DNA of 64,000 nt from Bradyrhizobium xenonodulans (GTDB lineage Bacteria > Pseudomonadota > Alphaproteobacteria > Rhizobiales > Xanthobacteraceae), in assembly GCF_027594865.1 (NCBI RefSeq), contig NZ_CP089391.1:4804501-4868500 (forward strand), read 5' to 3'. Position 1 is the stretch's first letter; the number at the start of each line of letters is the position of its first letter. Under the pieces are notes generated by a model. That model ran no database searches, was not told the origin of the DNA, and was given only the letters and a program-made list of their open reading frames with translations. The translations under genes were made by a program, and so were the position numbers. Positions 33,104-42,301 of this stretch are shown here, piece after piece.

Positions 33104-33210
33104 GTCATGGCCGAGGCTTGACCCGGCCATCCACGTCTTTAATGCGGCTGGCACGTGGATGCCCGGACATCAGCGCGAAGACGCGCTTCGCGCGTTTGCC
33201 CGGGCATGAC
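33104..33210. repeat. Palindromic intergenic repeat, family D
   Basis: GTCATGGCCGAGGCTTGACC on the left and CGCGTTTGCCCGGGCATGAC on the right, with inner complementary segments ATCCACGT/ACGTGGAT and GCGAAGACGCGCTTCGCGC. It lies between the ArsR regulator and the alpha/beta hydrolase. From memory such sequences are dispersed in Bradyrhizobium genomes. No coding capacity. Confidence 0.7.
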
Positions 33211-33241
33211 GAAGACCGTGTCTCGCACCAAGAGCCTGTTT

Positions 33242-34252
33242 ATGAACCGCCTCCTCCCGGCCGCGCTCGCGGCTGCCCTCCTCGCCTCCCCATTCACGTC
33301 CGCCCACGCCGCCGACACCGCCCCACGCGAGCCCTACGGCATCGCGCTTGAAGGCTTTGCCTATCCCTATCCCGTGCATCTGCTGCCTGTCATCAATGAC
33401 GGCGAGCAGCTCAGCATGGCCTATATGGACGTCGCGCCTGCGCAGCCGAACGGCCGCACCGTCGTGCTGCTGCACGGACGCAATTTTCCGTCGAGCTACT
33501 GGGCGCCTGTCATCAGGATGCTGAGCGAGGCGGGCTATCGCGTCGTGGTGCCGGACCAGATCGGCTTCGGCAAATCCTCCAAGCCGCAAGGCGAACTCCA
33601 TTTCGACAATCTGGCGCGCAACACCGTCGCGCTGCTCGATCACCTCAAGATCGAGAAGGCCGAGATCGTCGCCCATTCGCTCGGCGGCATGCTCGGGGTA
33701 CGCATCGCCCGCGCCTATCCCGACCGCGTCGTCCATCTGGTCCTGACCGCGCCGATCGGGCTCGAGGACTACCGCCTCTATGTGCCGCCGACGCCGACCG
33801 AGACAATCATCGCGACCGAGGACAAGCTCACGGCCGACGGCTATCGCAAGCAGCTCCAGACCAATTACGCGATCAAGCTGCCGCCCGACGCGATCACGCC
33901 GTTCATCGACGCCCGCTTCAACATCAAGGGAAGCCCCGATTATCCGCGCTGGCTGCGCGCCTTCGTCAGCTCCGGTCAGATGATCTATCGCGAGCCGGTC
34001 GCGGACGAGATTCCGCTGATCACGCTGCCAACGCTGTTCATCATGGGCGCCGATGATCACAACGCGCCGGGCCGCCCTCTCGCACCGGAGGCGTTGCGCG
34101 CGAAAATGGGAGAGAATGCCGAGCTTGCGAAAGCGCTCGCCGCGAAGATGCCGAATGCGCGGGCGGAGGTGATCCCGGACACCGGCCACCTCGTGTTCCT
34201 GGAAGCGCCGGAGAAGTACAAGGAGTTGGTGCTGGGCTTTCTCGGCCGGTAG
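33242..34252 (+). CDS. Secreted alpha/beta hydrolase
   Basis: A 336-residue exported hydrolase. Residues 1-24 are a signal peptide (MNRLLPAALAAALLA, cleavage after AHAA). Core motifs: LLHGRNFPSSYW (oxyanion hole), AHSLGGML with the nucleophile Ser, LFIMGADDHNAPG for the acid, and DTGHLVFLEAPE with the catalytic His. It resembles haloalkane dehalogenase/epoxide hydrolase-like and esterase members; no substrate can be inferred. The ATG at 33242 starts the signal peptide. It follows repeat D and is monocistronic as far as can be seen. Confidence 0.92.
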   Translation: MNRLLPAALAAALLASPFTSAHAADTAPREPYGIALEGFAYPYPVHLLPVINDGEQLSMAYMDVAPAQPNGRTVVLLHGRNFPSSYWAPVIRMLSEAGYRVVVPDQIGFGKSSKPQGELHFDNLARNTVALLDHLKIEKAEIVAHSLGGMLGVRIARAYPDRVVHLVLTAPIGLEDYRLYVPPTPTETIIATEDKLTADGYRKQLQTNYAIKLPPDAITPFIDARFNIKGSPDYPRWLRAFVSSGQMIYREPVADEIPLITLPTLFIMGADDHNAPGRPLAPEALRAKMGENAELAKALAAKMPNARAEVIPDTGHLVFLEAPEKYKELVLGFLGR

Positions 34253-34446
34253 CGACACCAGGATGTCGTCCGAGGCAAGACACGGGGAACGTTCATGCCG
34301 CATTCAGGTCATGATTGGCAGATTTGGATCGCGACGTGTCGACTTGTTGCAAGATTTAACATGTCGAATCGTGTCTTTTGATTCATTGTGCGCCGCAAGC
34401 GCCAGTCCCCCCAAGAATCTACCCCAAGGACGAGAAGGAAGATCAA

Positions 34447-34695
34447 ATGAAATATCTGTTCGCAGCCGTCGTGCTCGCCACCACGGTCGTCGGGTTCGGC
34501 GAGATGGCCAGCGCCGCCGAGGGCTGCGGCCCCGGGTTCTATCGCGGCCGCTACGGCAATTGCCGCCCGATGCGCGGTGCGGTCGTTGTTCGCCCCGCCC
34601 CCGTCGTGGTCGCCCCGCCAGTCGTCGTCGTGCCCCGCGCCCGCGTGTGCCCCTATGGCTTCCGTTGGTGGGGTGGCCGCTGCCGCCCGATCTGA
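34447..34695 (+). CDS. Small secreted Val/Pro/Arg-rich protein (GCGPGxxRG type)
   Basis: An 82-residue protein with a signal peptide (1-23, cleavage after ASA). The mature N-terminus is EGCGPGFYRGRYGNCRP, followed by a Val/Pro-rich segment (VVVRPAPVVVAPP) and an end CPYGFRWWGGRCRPI. Four cysteines may form two disulfides. Proteins of this pattern ('GCGxGxxRGxxGxC') are common in Bradyrhizobium and unassigned. The ATG at 34447 follows AAGGAAG. A strong terminator ends the transcript. Confidence 0.85.
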   Translation: MKYLFAAVVLATTVVGFGEMASAAEGCGPGFYRGRYGNCRPMRGAVVVRPAPVVVAPPVVVVPRARVCPYGFRWWGGRCRPI

Positions 34696-34719
34696 TCTCG
34701 TCTTTTCGGTATTGCAAAG

Positions 34720-34755
34720 TGGCCGCGCGGCGAAAGCTGCGCGGCCATTTCTTTT
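34720..34755 (+). terminator. Intrinsic terminator of the GCGPG protein gene
   Basis: TGGCCGCGCGGC at 34720-34731 pairs with GCTGCGCGGCCA at 34736-34747 (one G-U pair) around a GAAA tetraloop, followed by TTTCTTTT. Stop codon is 25 bases upstream. Confidence 0.88.
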
Positions 34756-34793
34756 GAGCGTCCGAGATCGCATCGGGGTGCGCCCCGCCGAAT

Positions 34794-34825
34794 CAAAAAC
34801 GGGGACCGCCATTGCGGTCCCCGTT
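34794..34825 (-). terminator. Intrinsic terminator of the Tat-signal protein gene
   Basis: Read leftward, an 11-bp perfect stem (34824-34814 with 34809-34799; ACGGGGACCGC/GCGGTCCCCGT) with a 4-base loop, followed by a TTTTTGAT run. It lies 22 bases beyond the stop of the 34847 gene. Confidence 0.85.
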
Positions 34826-34846
34826 CAGAGCTGGCTAGTTGCGAGC

Positions 34847-35134
34847 TTACCAGTGGTGGCGGCGATGCCAGCGCCGGCGGCGCCAGCCCCAATGACGGTG
34901 ACGCCAGCCCCAGTGACGGCGATGGCCGTGCCAGTGCACCTGCTCGGGCTTCAGCTGCGCGGTCTCCTCGCTGGTCGTGACGGCAGGACGAGCCTCGAGA
35001 TTGCCTTCCGGCATGCGGGCGGGACCACCGGCCGGCTGCGGCGACAACGGCGCGGCCTGTGCAGCGGTCGTGGCGAAGGCGGCGGCGCCCGCCGTCACTC
35101 CCAATGCAAGCTTCAAAAAGTTCCGGCGCTCCAT
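34847..35134 (-). CDS. Small Tat-exported His/Arg/Trp-rich protein
   Basis: A 95-residue protein. The N-terminus MERRNFLKLALGVTAGAAAF has the twin-arginine signal (RRNFLK) and a cleavage site near AAQA. The mature part is a short Pro/Glu segment and then a strongly basic, aromatic C-terminus with repeated HWGW and RHWGWR units (HWHGHRRHWGWRHRHW). His-rich repeats suggest metal binding, which is inference. The ATG at 35134 is chosen as it begins the Tat signal. A clear terminator follows. Confidence 0.83.
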   Translation of the reverse strand: MERRNFLKLALGVTAGAAAFATTAAQAAPLSPQPAGGPARMPEGNLEARPAVTTSEETAQLKPEQVHWHGHRRHWGWRHRHWGWRRRRWHRRHHW

Positions 35135-35247
35135 GACAAATCCCTCTCGGCTACCTGGCAAGTGATGCAGAGGAAGTGTCGGGGTCACGACATGAACCAA
35201 AGCTGAATCAGGTGTTCAGCTTCATTGCGAAGCGGACAGTCTTCCAC

Positions 35248-35470
35248 CTACTTCGCAAACTCCTGCGCCAGCACCAGCGTCTCGCGCGTGCGTTTCACAT
35301 TGGGCCAGTCGCGGTTGAAATCGGCAACGAGCTGCCTCAAGGCGTCGCCCTTGAGCATCGTATCGAGCGCGGCTTCGTCATCGAACTGATACATCGCCTG
35401 ATGTGTCGAAGGCGGCGCGCTTGCTGGCGTCAGTGACGGTGGCGCGGACGACGAAGTAGGCAGCGGGCAT
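35248..35470 (-). pseudogene. Frameshifted dimeric alpha/beta-barrel protein gene
   Basis: From the ATG at 35470 the frame reads MPAAYFVVRATVTDASKRAA then FDT, a typical start of a small ABM/EthD-like protein. It then shifts: the continuation HQAMYQFDDEAALDTMLKG and NRDWPNVKRTRETLVLAQEF lies in another frame, to a stop at 35248. The total is 223 bases, not a multiple of three, and about 25-30 residues expected between the two parts are absent. This looks like an internal deletion that also changed the frame. An open frame covering only the C-terminal part exists upstream but has an out-of-frame, non-protein-like N-terminus. Confidence 0.65.
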
Positions 35471-35576
35471 GCGTTTCCTCCTGTTGTTTGGCCGCAGCAT
35501 AGCCGGTTATGCTTGCGGCAACAAAAAGCCCGCACGACCGGATTATTCCGTTGCGCCAAAAAGAGAGGGAGCGACC

Positions 35577-37535
35577 ATGCGCAGGATCATCACGGGTCTC
35601 ATCGCGATCACCTGCCTGTGGCCGGCTGCCTCGCTCGCCGAAATCGTCCGCTTCGACATCGTGGAGCGCGTGCCCGCCTTCGCGGGGCGCAGCTTCGGCG
35701 CCGTCGGCACTTATGAGCGCATCACCGCGCGCGCCACCTTTGCGCTCAACCCGGCCGACGACCGGAACGCCGTCATCACCGATCTCGCGCTCGCGCCGCG
35801 CAAGGCCGACGGCAAGATCGAGGCCGCCGCGGACGTCGTGATCCTCAGGCCCAGCGATCCCACCCACGGCAACGGCACGCTGCTGCTGGAGGTGCCCAAT
35901 CGCGGCCGCAAGCTCGCGCCGCAGCTGTTCGACGATTCCGCCCCGCCCGGCGCCAACAACGCGGAGAAGGCCGAGGATGCCGGCATCGGCTTCCTGCATC
36001 GCCAGGGTTTCACGATGGTCTGGGTCGGCTGGCAGGGTGACATCCCCTCCAGGCCCGGACAACTTGCGCTTGCCGCGCCCGCGATCAAGGACGTCACCGG
36101 TCCCGCGCGCGAAGAAATCATCTTCGACAGCACAACCAACCCCGGGCGCGCGACGCTGACCTGGCCGGCGACTGACCCCGCCGACCTCAAGGTCTCCGTG
36201 CGCGCGGCCTGGTCCGATGTGCGGCAGATGCCCCCCGGCCTCTCCGCAAAACTCGTCGATCCCAATACGGTCGAGATCACCCGCCCCGATGGCTTCGACG
36301 CCGGCGCGCTCTACGAGATCAGCTACACCGCACGCGATCCGGTCCCGCTCGGCGTGGGGTACGCCGCTGTCCGCGATGTCGTCAGCTTCCTTCGTCACGA
36401 CGAGACGCCGGCGAACCCGCTGCTCAACGGCCTGCATCCGTCGGTCAGCCGCGCCATCGGCTTCGGCGTCTCGCAGTCCGGCCGCTTCCTGGGCGACTTC
36501 CTCTATCTCGGCTTCAACGAGGACCTCCAGGGCCGCATGGTGTTCGACGGCCTGATGCCGCATGTCGCGGGCACGCGGCGGATGGCGACCAACGTCCGCT
36601 TCGGCCAGCCCGGCCGCAACCCGCGCCATCCGCAGGATCCGGCGTGGCAGGCCGATCTGTTCCCCTTCACCTATGCGAGCCTGAGCGATCCCTATTCCGG
36701 CAAGACCGATGGCCTCTTGCGCCGCTGCGCGCTCTCGGCGACCTGCCCCAAGGTGATGCAGACCGACAGCGAGCACGAATGGTGGGCCTCGCATGCTTCG
36801 CTCCTGGTCACCGACCTCTCAGGCAATCACCTCGACCTCCCGGACAACGTCCGCGCCTACATGATCGCAGGCACGCCGCACTTCGCCAGCCCCACCGACG
36901 TGACGCAGAAGGGCGTGCCCGCAATGGCGTTGCCGCAGAACCCGATGCATGCGGGCATGCCGATGCGCGCGCTGCTCACCGACCTCAACGCCTGGATCAG
37001 CGACGGCATCAAGCCGCCCGCAAGCCGCGTCCCCATGCGCGCTCACGGCACGCTGGTGCCGGCGCAAGGCGCCGTGCCGGCGGACATCCCCGGCCTGCCC
37101 TATGCCGGCATCTACACGCTCGCCGCCTTCTCCGACCAGAGCGTGCTGCCGCCCAAGGAGATCGGCCGCTATCCCGTGTTCGTGCCGAAGGCGGACAATG
37201 ACGGCATGGCCATCGCGGGCATCCGCCAGCTCGCATTGGCCGTGCCGCGCGCAACCTACACCGCCTGGAATCCGCGCGCGCAAGGGTTTGGCCCGACTGC
37301 GCTCTATCCGCTGCAAGGCGCGGTGGTGCCGTTCGCGCCGACCGAGGCGGCACGGAAGGAAGTGCATGATCCCAGGCCATCGATTGCGGAACGATATGCC
37401 GATGACGGCGCGTATATCGCCGCGGTGAAGCGTGAGGCAGCGCGGCAGGTGGCGGAGCGGCTGCTGGTGCCGGAGGATGCGGAGCGCGCGGTGGATGCCG
37501 CGAAGCAGGGCAAGCTGGCGAAGCTGGGGCAGTGA
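35577..37535 (+). CDS. Secreted alpha/beta hydrolase domain protein (Abhydrolase_10-like)
   Basis: A 652-residue exported protein with signal peptide 1-21 (cleavage after ASLA). The N-terminal ~270 residues are beta-rich (RFDIVERVPAFAGRSFGAVG), and the hydrolase part has the nucleophile in GFGVSQSGRFLGDFLY and a His candidate in AGTPHFAS. This matches the 'alpha/beta hydrolase domain-containing' family of large exported proteins of unknown substrate. GAGGGAG precedes the ATG at 35577. It diverges from the pseudogene, and a family A repeat follows its stop. Confidence 0.88.
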   Translation: MRRIITGLIAITCLWPAASLAEIVRFDIVERVPAFAGRSFGAVGTYERITARATFALNPADDRNAVITDLALAPRKADGKIEAAADVVILRPSDPTHGNGTLLLEVPNRGRKLAPQLFDDSAPPGANNAEKAEDAGIGFLHRQGFTMVWVGWQGDIPSRPGQLALAAPAIKDVTGPAREEIIFDSTTNPGRATLTWPATDPADLKVSVRAAWSDVRQMPPGLSAKLVDPNTVEITRPDGFDAGALYEISYTARDPVPLGVGYAAVRDVVSFLRHDETPANPLLNGLHPSVSRAIGFGVSQSGRFLGDFLYLGFNEDLQGRMVFDGLMPHVAGTRRMATNVRFGQPGRNPRHPQDPAWQADLFPFTYASLSDPYSGKTDGLLRRCALSATCPKVMQTDSEHEWWASHASLLVTDLSGNHLDLPDNVRAYMIAGTPHFASPTDVTQKGVPAMALPQNPMHAGMPMRALLTDLNAWISDGIKPPASRVPMRAHGTLVPAQGAVPADIPGLPYAGIYTLAAFSDQSVLPPKEIGRYPVFVPKADNDGMAIAGIRQLALAVPRATYTAWNPRAQGFGPTALYPLQGAVVPFAPTEAARKEVHDPRPSIAERYADDGAYIAAVKREAARQVAERLLVPEDAERAVDAAKQGKLAKLGQ

Positions 37536-37553
37536 AACAAACCCGGTGACCCC

Positions 37554-37643
37554 GTAGGGTGGGCAAAGCGAAGCGTGCCCACGGCTGCCGCCGCCGTGCA
37601 GAAGATGGTGGGCACGGCGCAAGTGCGCCTTTGCCCACCCTAC
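37554..37643. repeat. Palindromic repeat, family A
   Basis: GTAGGGTGGGCAAAGCGAAG at the left and GTGCGCCTTTGCCCACCCTAC at the right (inner part CCCAC/GTGGG also pairs). It lies 18 bases after the hydrolase stop and before the GST gene. Confidence 0.87.
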
Positions 37644-37715
37644 GAAAAACATCGCCGCATTGTCGGAACGCCCGCCCCTCATCCGTCCTATGCCCAGACA
37701 GCACGGAGACACCCC

Positions 37716-38363
<648 letters not shown>

Positions 38364-38469
38364 CGCCAGGTGAGCGTGATGTGACGCACATAACTGCCCG
38401 GGGTGATCGCCGTACCTTCGCCACCATCGAAACGAAGTCGCGTCAGATCATTCAGGCGGAAGGTGACCC

Positions 38470-38622
38470 ATGGCCCGCATCGAATATCTCAAGGACCAGC
38501 TTGCCCGCGCCGAGCGGCTGGCGAAAGCCATCCTCGACCAGCAGACGGTGCAGCGACTTCAAGCCTTCGCCGCCGAATGTCGCGCTGAATTGCAGGTGCT
38601 GACGCGGAGGGCCGCAGCGTAA
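38470..38622 (+). CDS. Small helical hypothetical protein (50 aa)
   Basis: A 50-residue frame: MARIEYLKDQLARAERLAK, ILDQQTVQRLQAFAAE, ending LQVLTRRAAA. Heptad-like spacing of leucines and alternating charges suggest an amphipathic helix or helical hairpin. GGAAGG before the ATG is a good ribosome binding site. Small proteins of this type (RIEYLKxQAARAERLA) are widespread in Bradyrhizobium and unassigned. It converges on the 38629 gene with 6 bases between the stops. Confidence 0.75.
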   Translation: MARIEYLKDQLARAERLAKAILDQQTVQRLQAFAAECRAELQVLTRRAAA

Positions 38623-38628
38623 GGCGCG

Positions 38629-38976
38629 TTACACCAGCTTCATCGGCGCATCGGCGACCACGCGCAGGTCGATGCTTCCGATCAACGCCGCACGGCGCAC
38701 CTCCGCAGCGCTGATCGCATCGTCCGTCTGGCGCAACGTGCTGACGTTCGAGCCGAGCGAGACGATCCCGCCCAGCACGAGCGCGATCGATGCGAGCGCG
38801 GCAGTCTGACCAAACCCAAACACCCCGAAGATCGTGACGAGCAGCAGCGCGGCCCCGGCGCCGATCGCGATCTTGGACGCCAGGATGTACTTCCGGCATC
38901 GCTCTGCGATCTCGGCGAGGCGCTCGATCCGATCTTCGATGTCAGAAATCTCGTCGGTCGGGTCGTCTTCGGTCAT
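38629..38976 (-). CDS. Two-helix membrane protein (hypothetical)
   Basis: A 115-residue protein. The first 26 residues are acidic and helical (MTEDDPTDEISDIEDRIERL), two transmembrane helices follow (SKIAIGAGAALLLVTIFGVF and TAALASIALVLGGIVSLGS), and a C-terminal amphipathic helix ends the chain. Its ATG overlaps the stop of the 38973 gene by 4 bases, so the two are translationally coupled. No named family recognised; the layout recalls small 2TM proteins such as SLATT-type effectors, but it is shorter and the resemblance may be superficial. Confidence 0.78.
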   Translation of the reverse strand: MTEDDPTDEISDIEDRIERLAEIAERCRKYILASKIAIGAGAALLLVTIFGVFGFGQTAALASIALVLGGIVSLGSNVSTLRQTDDAISAAEVRRAALIGSIDLRVVADAPMKLV

Positions 38977-39320
38977 TGTCGAGCAAGCTCAATTGCGAGT
39001 TCCAGTATACGACGATCTGGCTTCGTCCTACCGGCCTTCAAGTATTCCTTGATGCCGCTTCTCTCGAAGACAATCTCTGTCCTGCTCACATCGCGCGGAA
39101 GCTCAACGTGAACGACAGTCACCCCATCGACGAGGATATCGTACAGATCCTCGTATTGTTCTGGAATGCGGCGAACGATGTAGACGTTCCGAGTGATCGA
39201 CAGCAAACGATGCCGAAGCAGCGATAGCAGCCTTCGTGCCGCGGGCGCCGACAGCAGGTGCTCGCGGCCTGCTTCCAACTCCCGGATCATTTGCTTGTCC
39301 GACAGACGGCTCGGCGTCAC
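38973..39320 (-). CDS. Hypothetical soluble protein coupled to the 2TM protein
   Basis: A 115-residue protein. The first half is helical and basic (SDKQMIRELEAGREHLLSAP, RRLLSLLRHRLLSITRNVYI), the second half has IPEQYEDLYDILVDGVTVVHVELPRD, a beta-rich or mixed segment, and closes with a basic helix. No family recognised. It is the first gene of a two-gene unit with the 2TM protein (4-base overlap). A family E repeat lies 22 bases upstream, so its promoter must be short or lie inside the repeat. Confidence 0.75.
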   Translation of the reverse strand: MTPSRLSDKQMIRELEAGREHLLSAPAARRLLSLLRHRLLSITRNVYIVRRIPEQYEDLYDILVDGVTVVHVELPRDVSRTEIVFERSGIKEYLKAGRTKPDRRILELAIELARQ

Positions 39321-39341
39321 TAAGCCCCCAGCTTTCGGTCA

Positions 39342-39416
39342 GTAGCCCACATGAGCGAAGCGACATGCGGGGCCCAAGTAAGAACCCGGATGTCGCTACG
39401 CTCCATCCAGGCTACG
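39342..39416. repeat. Palindromic repeat, family E
   Basis: GTAGCC and ATGAGCGAAGCGACAT on the left pair with ATGTCGCTACGCTCCAT and GGCTAC on the right, with mismatches. This is the GTAGCCCGGATG-type intergenic repeat. It lies between the AccB gene stop (39423) and the 38973 gene start. Confidence 0.75.
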
Positions 39417-39422
39417 TCCAAA

Positions 39423-40955
39423 TCACAACGGCAAATTGTCGTGCTTCTTCGCCGGCATCTCCACCTTCTTGTCCTTCAGCATCGCCAGCGCCCGCGCGAT
39501 GCGCTTCCGCGTCGAGTGCGGCATGATGACGTCGTCGATGTAGCCGCGCTCGGCGGCGATGAACGGCGACAGGAAGCGGTCTTCGTATTCCTTGGTGCGG
39601 GCGGCGATCTTGTCGGGGTCGCCGATATCGGAGCGGAAGATGATCTCGACCGCGCCCTTGGCGCCCATCACGGCGATCTGGGCGGTCGGCCAGGCGTAGT
39701 TCATGTCGGCGCCGATCTCCTTGGAGGCCATGACGTCGAAGGCGCCGCCATAGGCCTTGCGGGTGATGATGGTGACGAGCGGCACGGTGCACTGCGAGTA
39801 GGCGAACAGGAGTTTCGCGCCGTGCTTGATCAGGCCGCCATATTCCTGCGCGGTGCCCGGCAGGAAGCCCGGCACGTCGACGAAGGTGACGATCGGGATG
39901 TTGAAGGCGTCGCAGAAGCGGACGAAGCGCGCGGCCTTGCGCGAGGCATCAGAGTCAAGCACGCCGGCCAGCACCATCGGCTGGTTGGCAACGAAGCCGA
40001 CGGTGCGGCCCGCGATGCGGCCGAAGCCGGTGACGATGTTCTTGGCAAACAAGTCCGCGATCTCGAAGAAATCGCCCTCGTCCACGACCTTCAGGATCAG
40101 CTCCTTCATGTCGTAGGGCTTGTTCGGATTGTCGGGGACCAGCGTGTCGAGCGACATGTCGATCCGCTCGATGGAATCGAAGCTCGGCCATTCCGGCACG
40201 CCGTCCGAATTGTTCGACGGCAGGAAGTCGATCAGGCGCCGCATCTGGAGCAGCGTCTCGACGTCGTTCTCGAAAGCGCCGTCGGCGATCGAGGAGCGCG
40301 TGGCGTGCACCGAGGCGCCGCCGAGCTCTTCCGCCGTGACGACCTCGTTGGTCACGGTCTTCACCACGTCGGGGCCGGTGACGAACATGTAGCTGGTGTT
40401 CTTCACCATGAAGATGAAGTCGGTCATGGCAGGCGAATAGACATCGCCGCCGGCGCAAGGGCCCATGATGACGGAGATCTGCGGGATCACGCCCGAGGCC
40501 AGCACGTTGCGGCGGAACACGTAGGAATAGCCGGCGAGCGCGGCGACGCCCTCCTGGATGCGGGCGCCGCCCGCGTCATAGAGGCCGATGATGGGCGCCC
40601 GCGCCTTCATTGCCATGTCCTGGAGCTTTGTGATCTTCAGCGCGTGCGTTTCCGAGAGCGAACCGCCGAACACCGTAAAGTCCTTGGCGAACACAAAGGT
40701 CTTGCGGCCATTGACGGTGCCCCAGCCGGTGACGACGCCGTCGCCGGGCACCTTGGTCTTCTCCATGCCGAACTCGGTGGAGCGGTGCTCGACAAACATG
40801 TCGAATTCCTCGAACGATCCCTTGTCGAGCAAGAGCTCGATGCGCTCGCGGGCGGTCAGCTTGCCGCGAGCGTGCTGCGCGTCGATGCGCTTCTCCCCGC
40901 CGCCGAGCTTTGCGCCGGCACGACGATCTTCAAGGGCGTCCAGGATGTTCTTCAT
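39423..40955 (-). CDS. pccB: Acyl-CoA carboxylase beta subunit (propionyl-CoA carboxylase type)
   Basis: A 510-residue carboxyltransferase. Both crotonase-like halves are present: [20 protein letters not shown] with the oxyanion Gly-Gly-Ala loop and [20 protein letters not shown] with a second oxyanion region (GGAFDVM). It takes the carboxyl group from carboxybiotin on the alpha subunit to make (S)-methylmalonyl-CoA from propionyl-CoA. No biotin-carrying alpha subunit is adjacent in this window. In rhizobia pccB is often separate from pccA. The start at 40955 ([12 protein letters not shown]) matches the family. Confidence 0.93.
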   Translation of the reverse strand: MKNILDALEDRRAGAKLGGGEKRIDAQHARGKLTARERIELLLDKGSFEEFDMFVEHRSTEFGMEKTKVPGDGVVTGWGTVNGRKTFVFAKDFTVFGGSLSETHALKITKLQDMAMKARAPIIGLYDAGGARIQEGVAALAGYSYVFRRNVLASGVIPQISVIMGPCAGGDVYSPAMTDFIFMVKNTSYMFVTGPDVVKTVTNEVVTAEELGGASVHATRSSIADGAFENDVETLLQMRRLIDFLPSNNSDGVPEWPSFDSIERIDMSLDTLVPDNPNKPYDMKELILKVVDEGDFFEIADLFAKNIVTGFGRIAGRTVGFVANQPMVLAGVLDSDASRKAARFVRFCDAFNIPIVTFVDVPGFLPGTAQEYGGLIKHGAKLLFAYSQCTVPLVTIITRKAYGGAFDVMASKEIGADMNYAWPTAQIAVMGAKGAVEIIFRSDIGDPDKIAARTKEYEDRFLSPFIAAERGYIDDVIMPHSTRKRIARALAMLKDKKVEMPAKKHDNLPL

Positions 40956-41103
40956 TTGCTCCCGCCAGTTCTTAGCCTAAATGCGATTGCCGGGGGTTCT
41001 AACACGGCATTTTGCGGGCCGGGAAGCGGCTTTCGGCGCCGCAGGGCTGCCTTGCCGCAGCGTGAAAGCGCAAGGAATTACAAAGCTTTGCTAGGAGGCG
41101 ACG

Positions 41104-41508
41104 ATGGACGAGAGAGCTACCGAGACGGGGGCCGCGACAGGCAGTGTCAACATCCTGCTCCGCCTGGAGGGCCTGACCCTGTTTGTGGGGATGGTGATGC
41201 TCTACGCGGCCTGGGACGGTTCGTGGCTGGTCTTTGCCCTGCTGTTCTTCGTCCCCGATCTGAGCTTCCTGGCCTATCTCGCCGACGCGCGCTTCGGCGC
41301 GATGGTCTACAATGCCGCCCACAGCTACATGGCGCCGGTGACGCTGCTGACGCTGGGTTTCGGCCTCGCCTCGCCCCTCACCCTGTCCATCGCCTTGATC
41401 TGGCTCGCCCATATCGGCATCGACCGGGCGCTCGGCTATGGTCTGAAATATTCGGCCGGGTTCGGCTTCACCCATCTCGGGCGGATCGGGCGGCAGAAGG
41501 ACACCTGA
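41104..41508 (+). CDS. DUF4260 membrane protein
   Basis: A 134-residue membrane protein with four helices. Motifs: LRLEGLTLFVGMVMLYAAW, FVPDLSFLAYLADARFGAM, YNAAHSYMAPVTLL and LIWLAHIGIDRALGYGLKY, the DUF4260 signature with conserved H, D and R in the last two helices. Function is unknown. AGGAGG at about 41093 precedes the ATG. It diverges from pccB. Confidence 0.9.
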   Translation: MDERATETGAATGSVNILLRLEGLTLFVGMVMLYAAWDGSWLVFALLFFVPDLSFLAYLADARFGAMVYNAAHSYMAPVTLLTLGFGLASPLTLSIALIWLAHIGIDRALGYGLKYSAGFGFTHLGRIGRQKDT

Positions 41509-41671
41509 TCCCACGCGCCTACGGCTGCGCGCCGTCCGCAAATTTGGCTGATCGGCCCGGTTGACCCGGCTTGCCGATTCAGGCTTGCTTTGGGTCTACG
41601 ATCAGGCGCCGAATGTTGCGTGAGCCCAGTCGGTACGGCGGCGGTCATCATGCCCTGGCTCAAGCATCACC

Positions 41672-42265
41672 ATGTCCGCGACGGTCGTCCCCCTGCCGCC
41701 GAACTCATCGTCCGAAACCGTCGACTTCCTGCGGCGCATGGCCAGCATGGTGTCGGGCCGGAACGGGCAGATGCTGCTGCGCGCGGCCGCGCTGATCGAG
41801 TCGCTGGCGCAGCGGGCCATGACGGCCGAGCGGCTCTATCACCAGACGCAGGAAGAGAACACGCGCCATGTCGAGCTGCGCGAGGCCGCCGAACTCGCCT
41901 CCGACGCCATGGTCAGCCAGATCAAGGCCTTGCGGACGCAGCTCGCTGAAGTGACTACCGCAGCAGCAGCCGAGCGCGCGGCGTTCGATGCCGAGCGGGG
42001 CAAGCTGCTCGGCCTGATGCAGCATGCCGAAACTCACATCGGCAAGCTCACCACCGAGCTCGACAGCTTGCGCGCCTCCGTCGACGGTTTCAACGAGACC
42101 GTGGTCTCGGTGCCGATCGAGGTGCTCCGGCTGGCGCGCACCCAGTTCGATTTCCTCTCCGCCGGCTTCGCCCGCAAGGGCGACGTGATCTCGCAGGCGA
42201 TGAGCGAGATCGGCGGCTTTGCGATCGACCAGGCCCTGACGGTGAAGAAGACCGACACCGCCTGA
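41672..42265 (+). CDS. Coiled-coil hypothetical protein
   Basis: A 197-residue soluble protein that is mostly helical. Residues about 35-130 form a long coiled coil rich in Ala, Glu, Gln and Leu (AAALIESLAQRAMTAERLYH, ERAAFDAERGKLLGLMQHAE). It ends with VVSVPIEVLRLARTQFDFLS and a short Gly-rich tail. No signal peptide or membrane segment. No family recognised. The ATG at 41672 has no strong ribosome binding site. The stretch 41509-41671 upstream holds no obvious feature. Confidence 0.78.
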   Translation: MSATVVPLPPNSSSETVDFLRRMASMVSGRNGQMLLRAAALIESLAQRAMTAERLYHQTQEENTRHVELREAAELASDAMVSQIKALRTQLAEVTTAAAAERAAFDAERGKLLGLMQHAETHIGKLTTELDSLRASVDGFNETVVSVPIEVLRLARTQFDFLSAGFARKGDVISQAMSEIGGFAIDQALTVKKTDTA

Positions 42266-42301
42266 GGCGGACGCGCGCCAGCCGAAGGGGATGCCGCGGA
42301 T

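Noticed and set aside
33146..33162. TGGCAC...TGC resembling a sigma-54 promoter
   Set aside because: The spacing is one base short for -24/-12 and the site lies inside repeat family D.
39351..41564. 737-codon open frame on the plus strand
   Set aside because: It lies antisense to the intact pccB gene and continues into the DUF4260 gene; its composition (His/Asp/Arg/Glu/Val-rich) is typical of GC-rich shadow frames.
41509..41671. Possible small gene before the coiled-coil protein
   Set aside because: Short frames here have no ribosome binding site and no protein-like composition.
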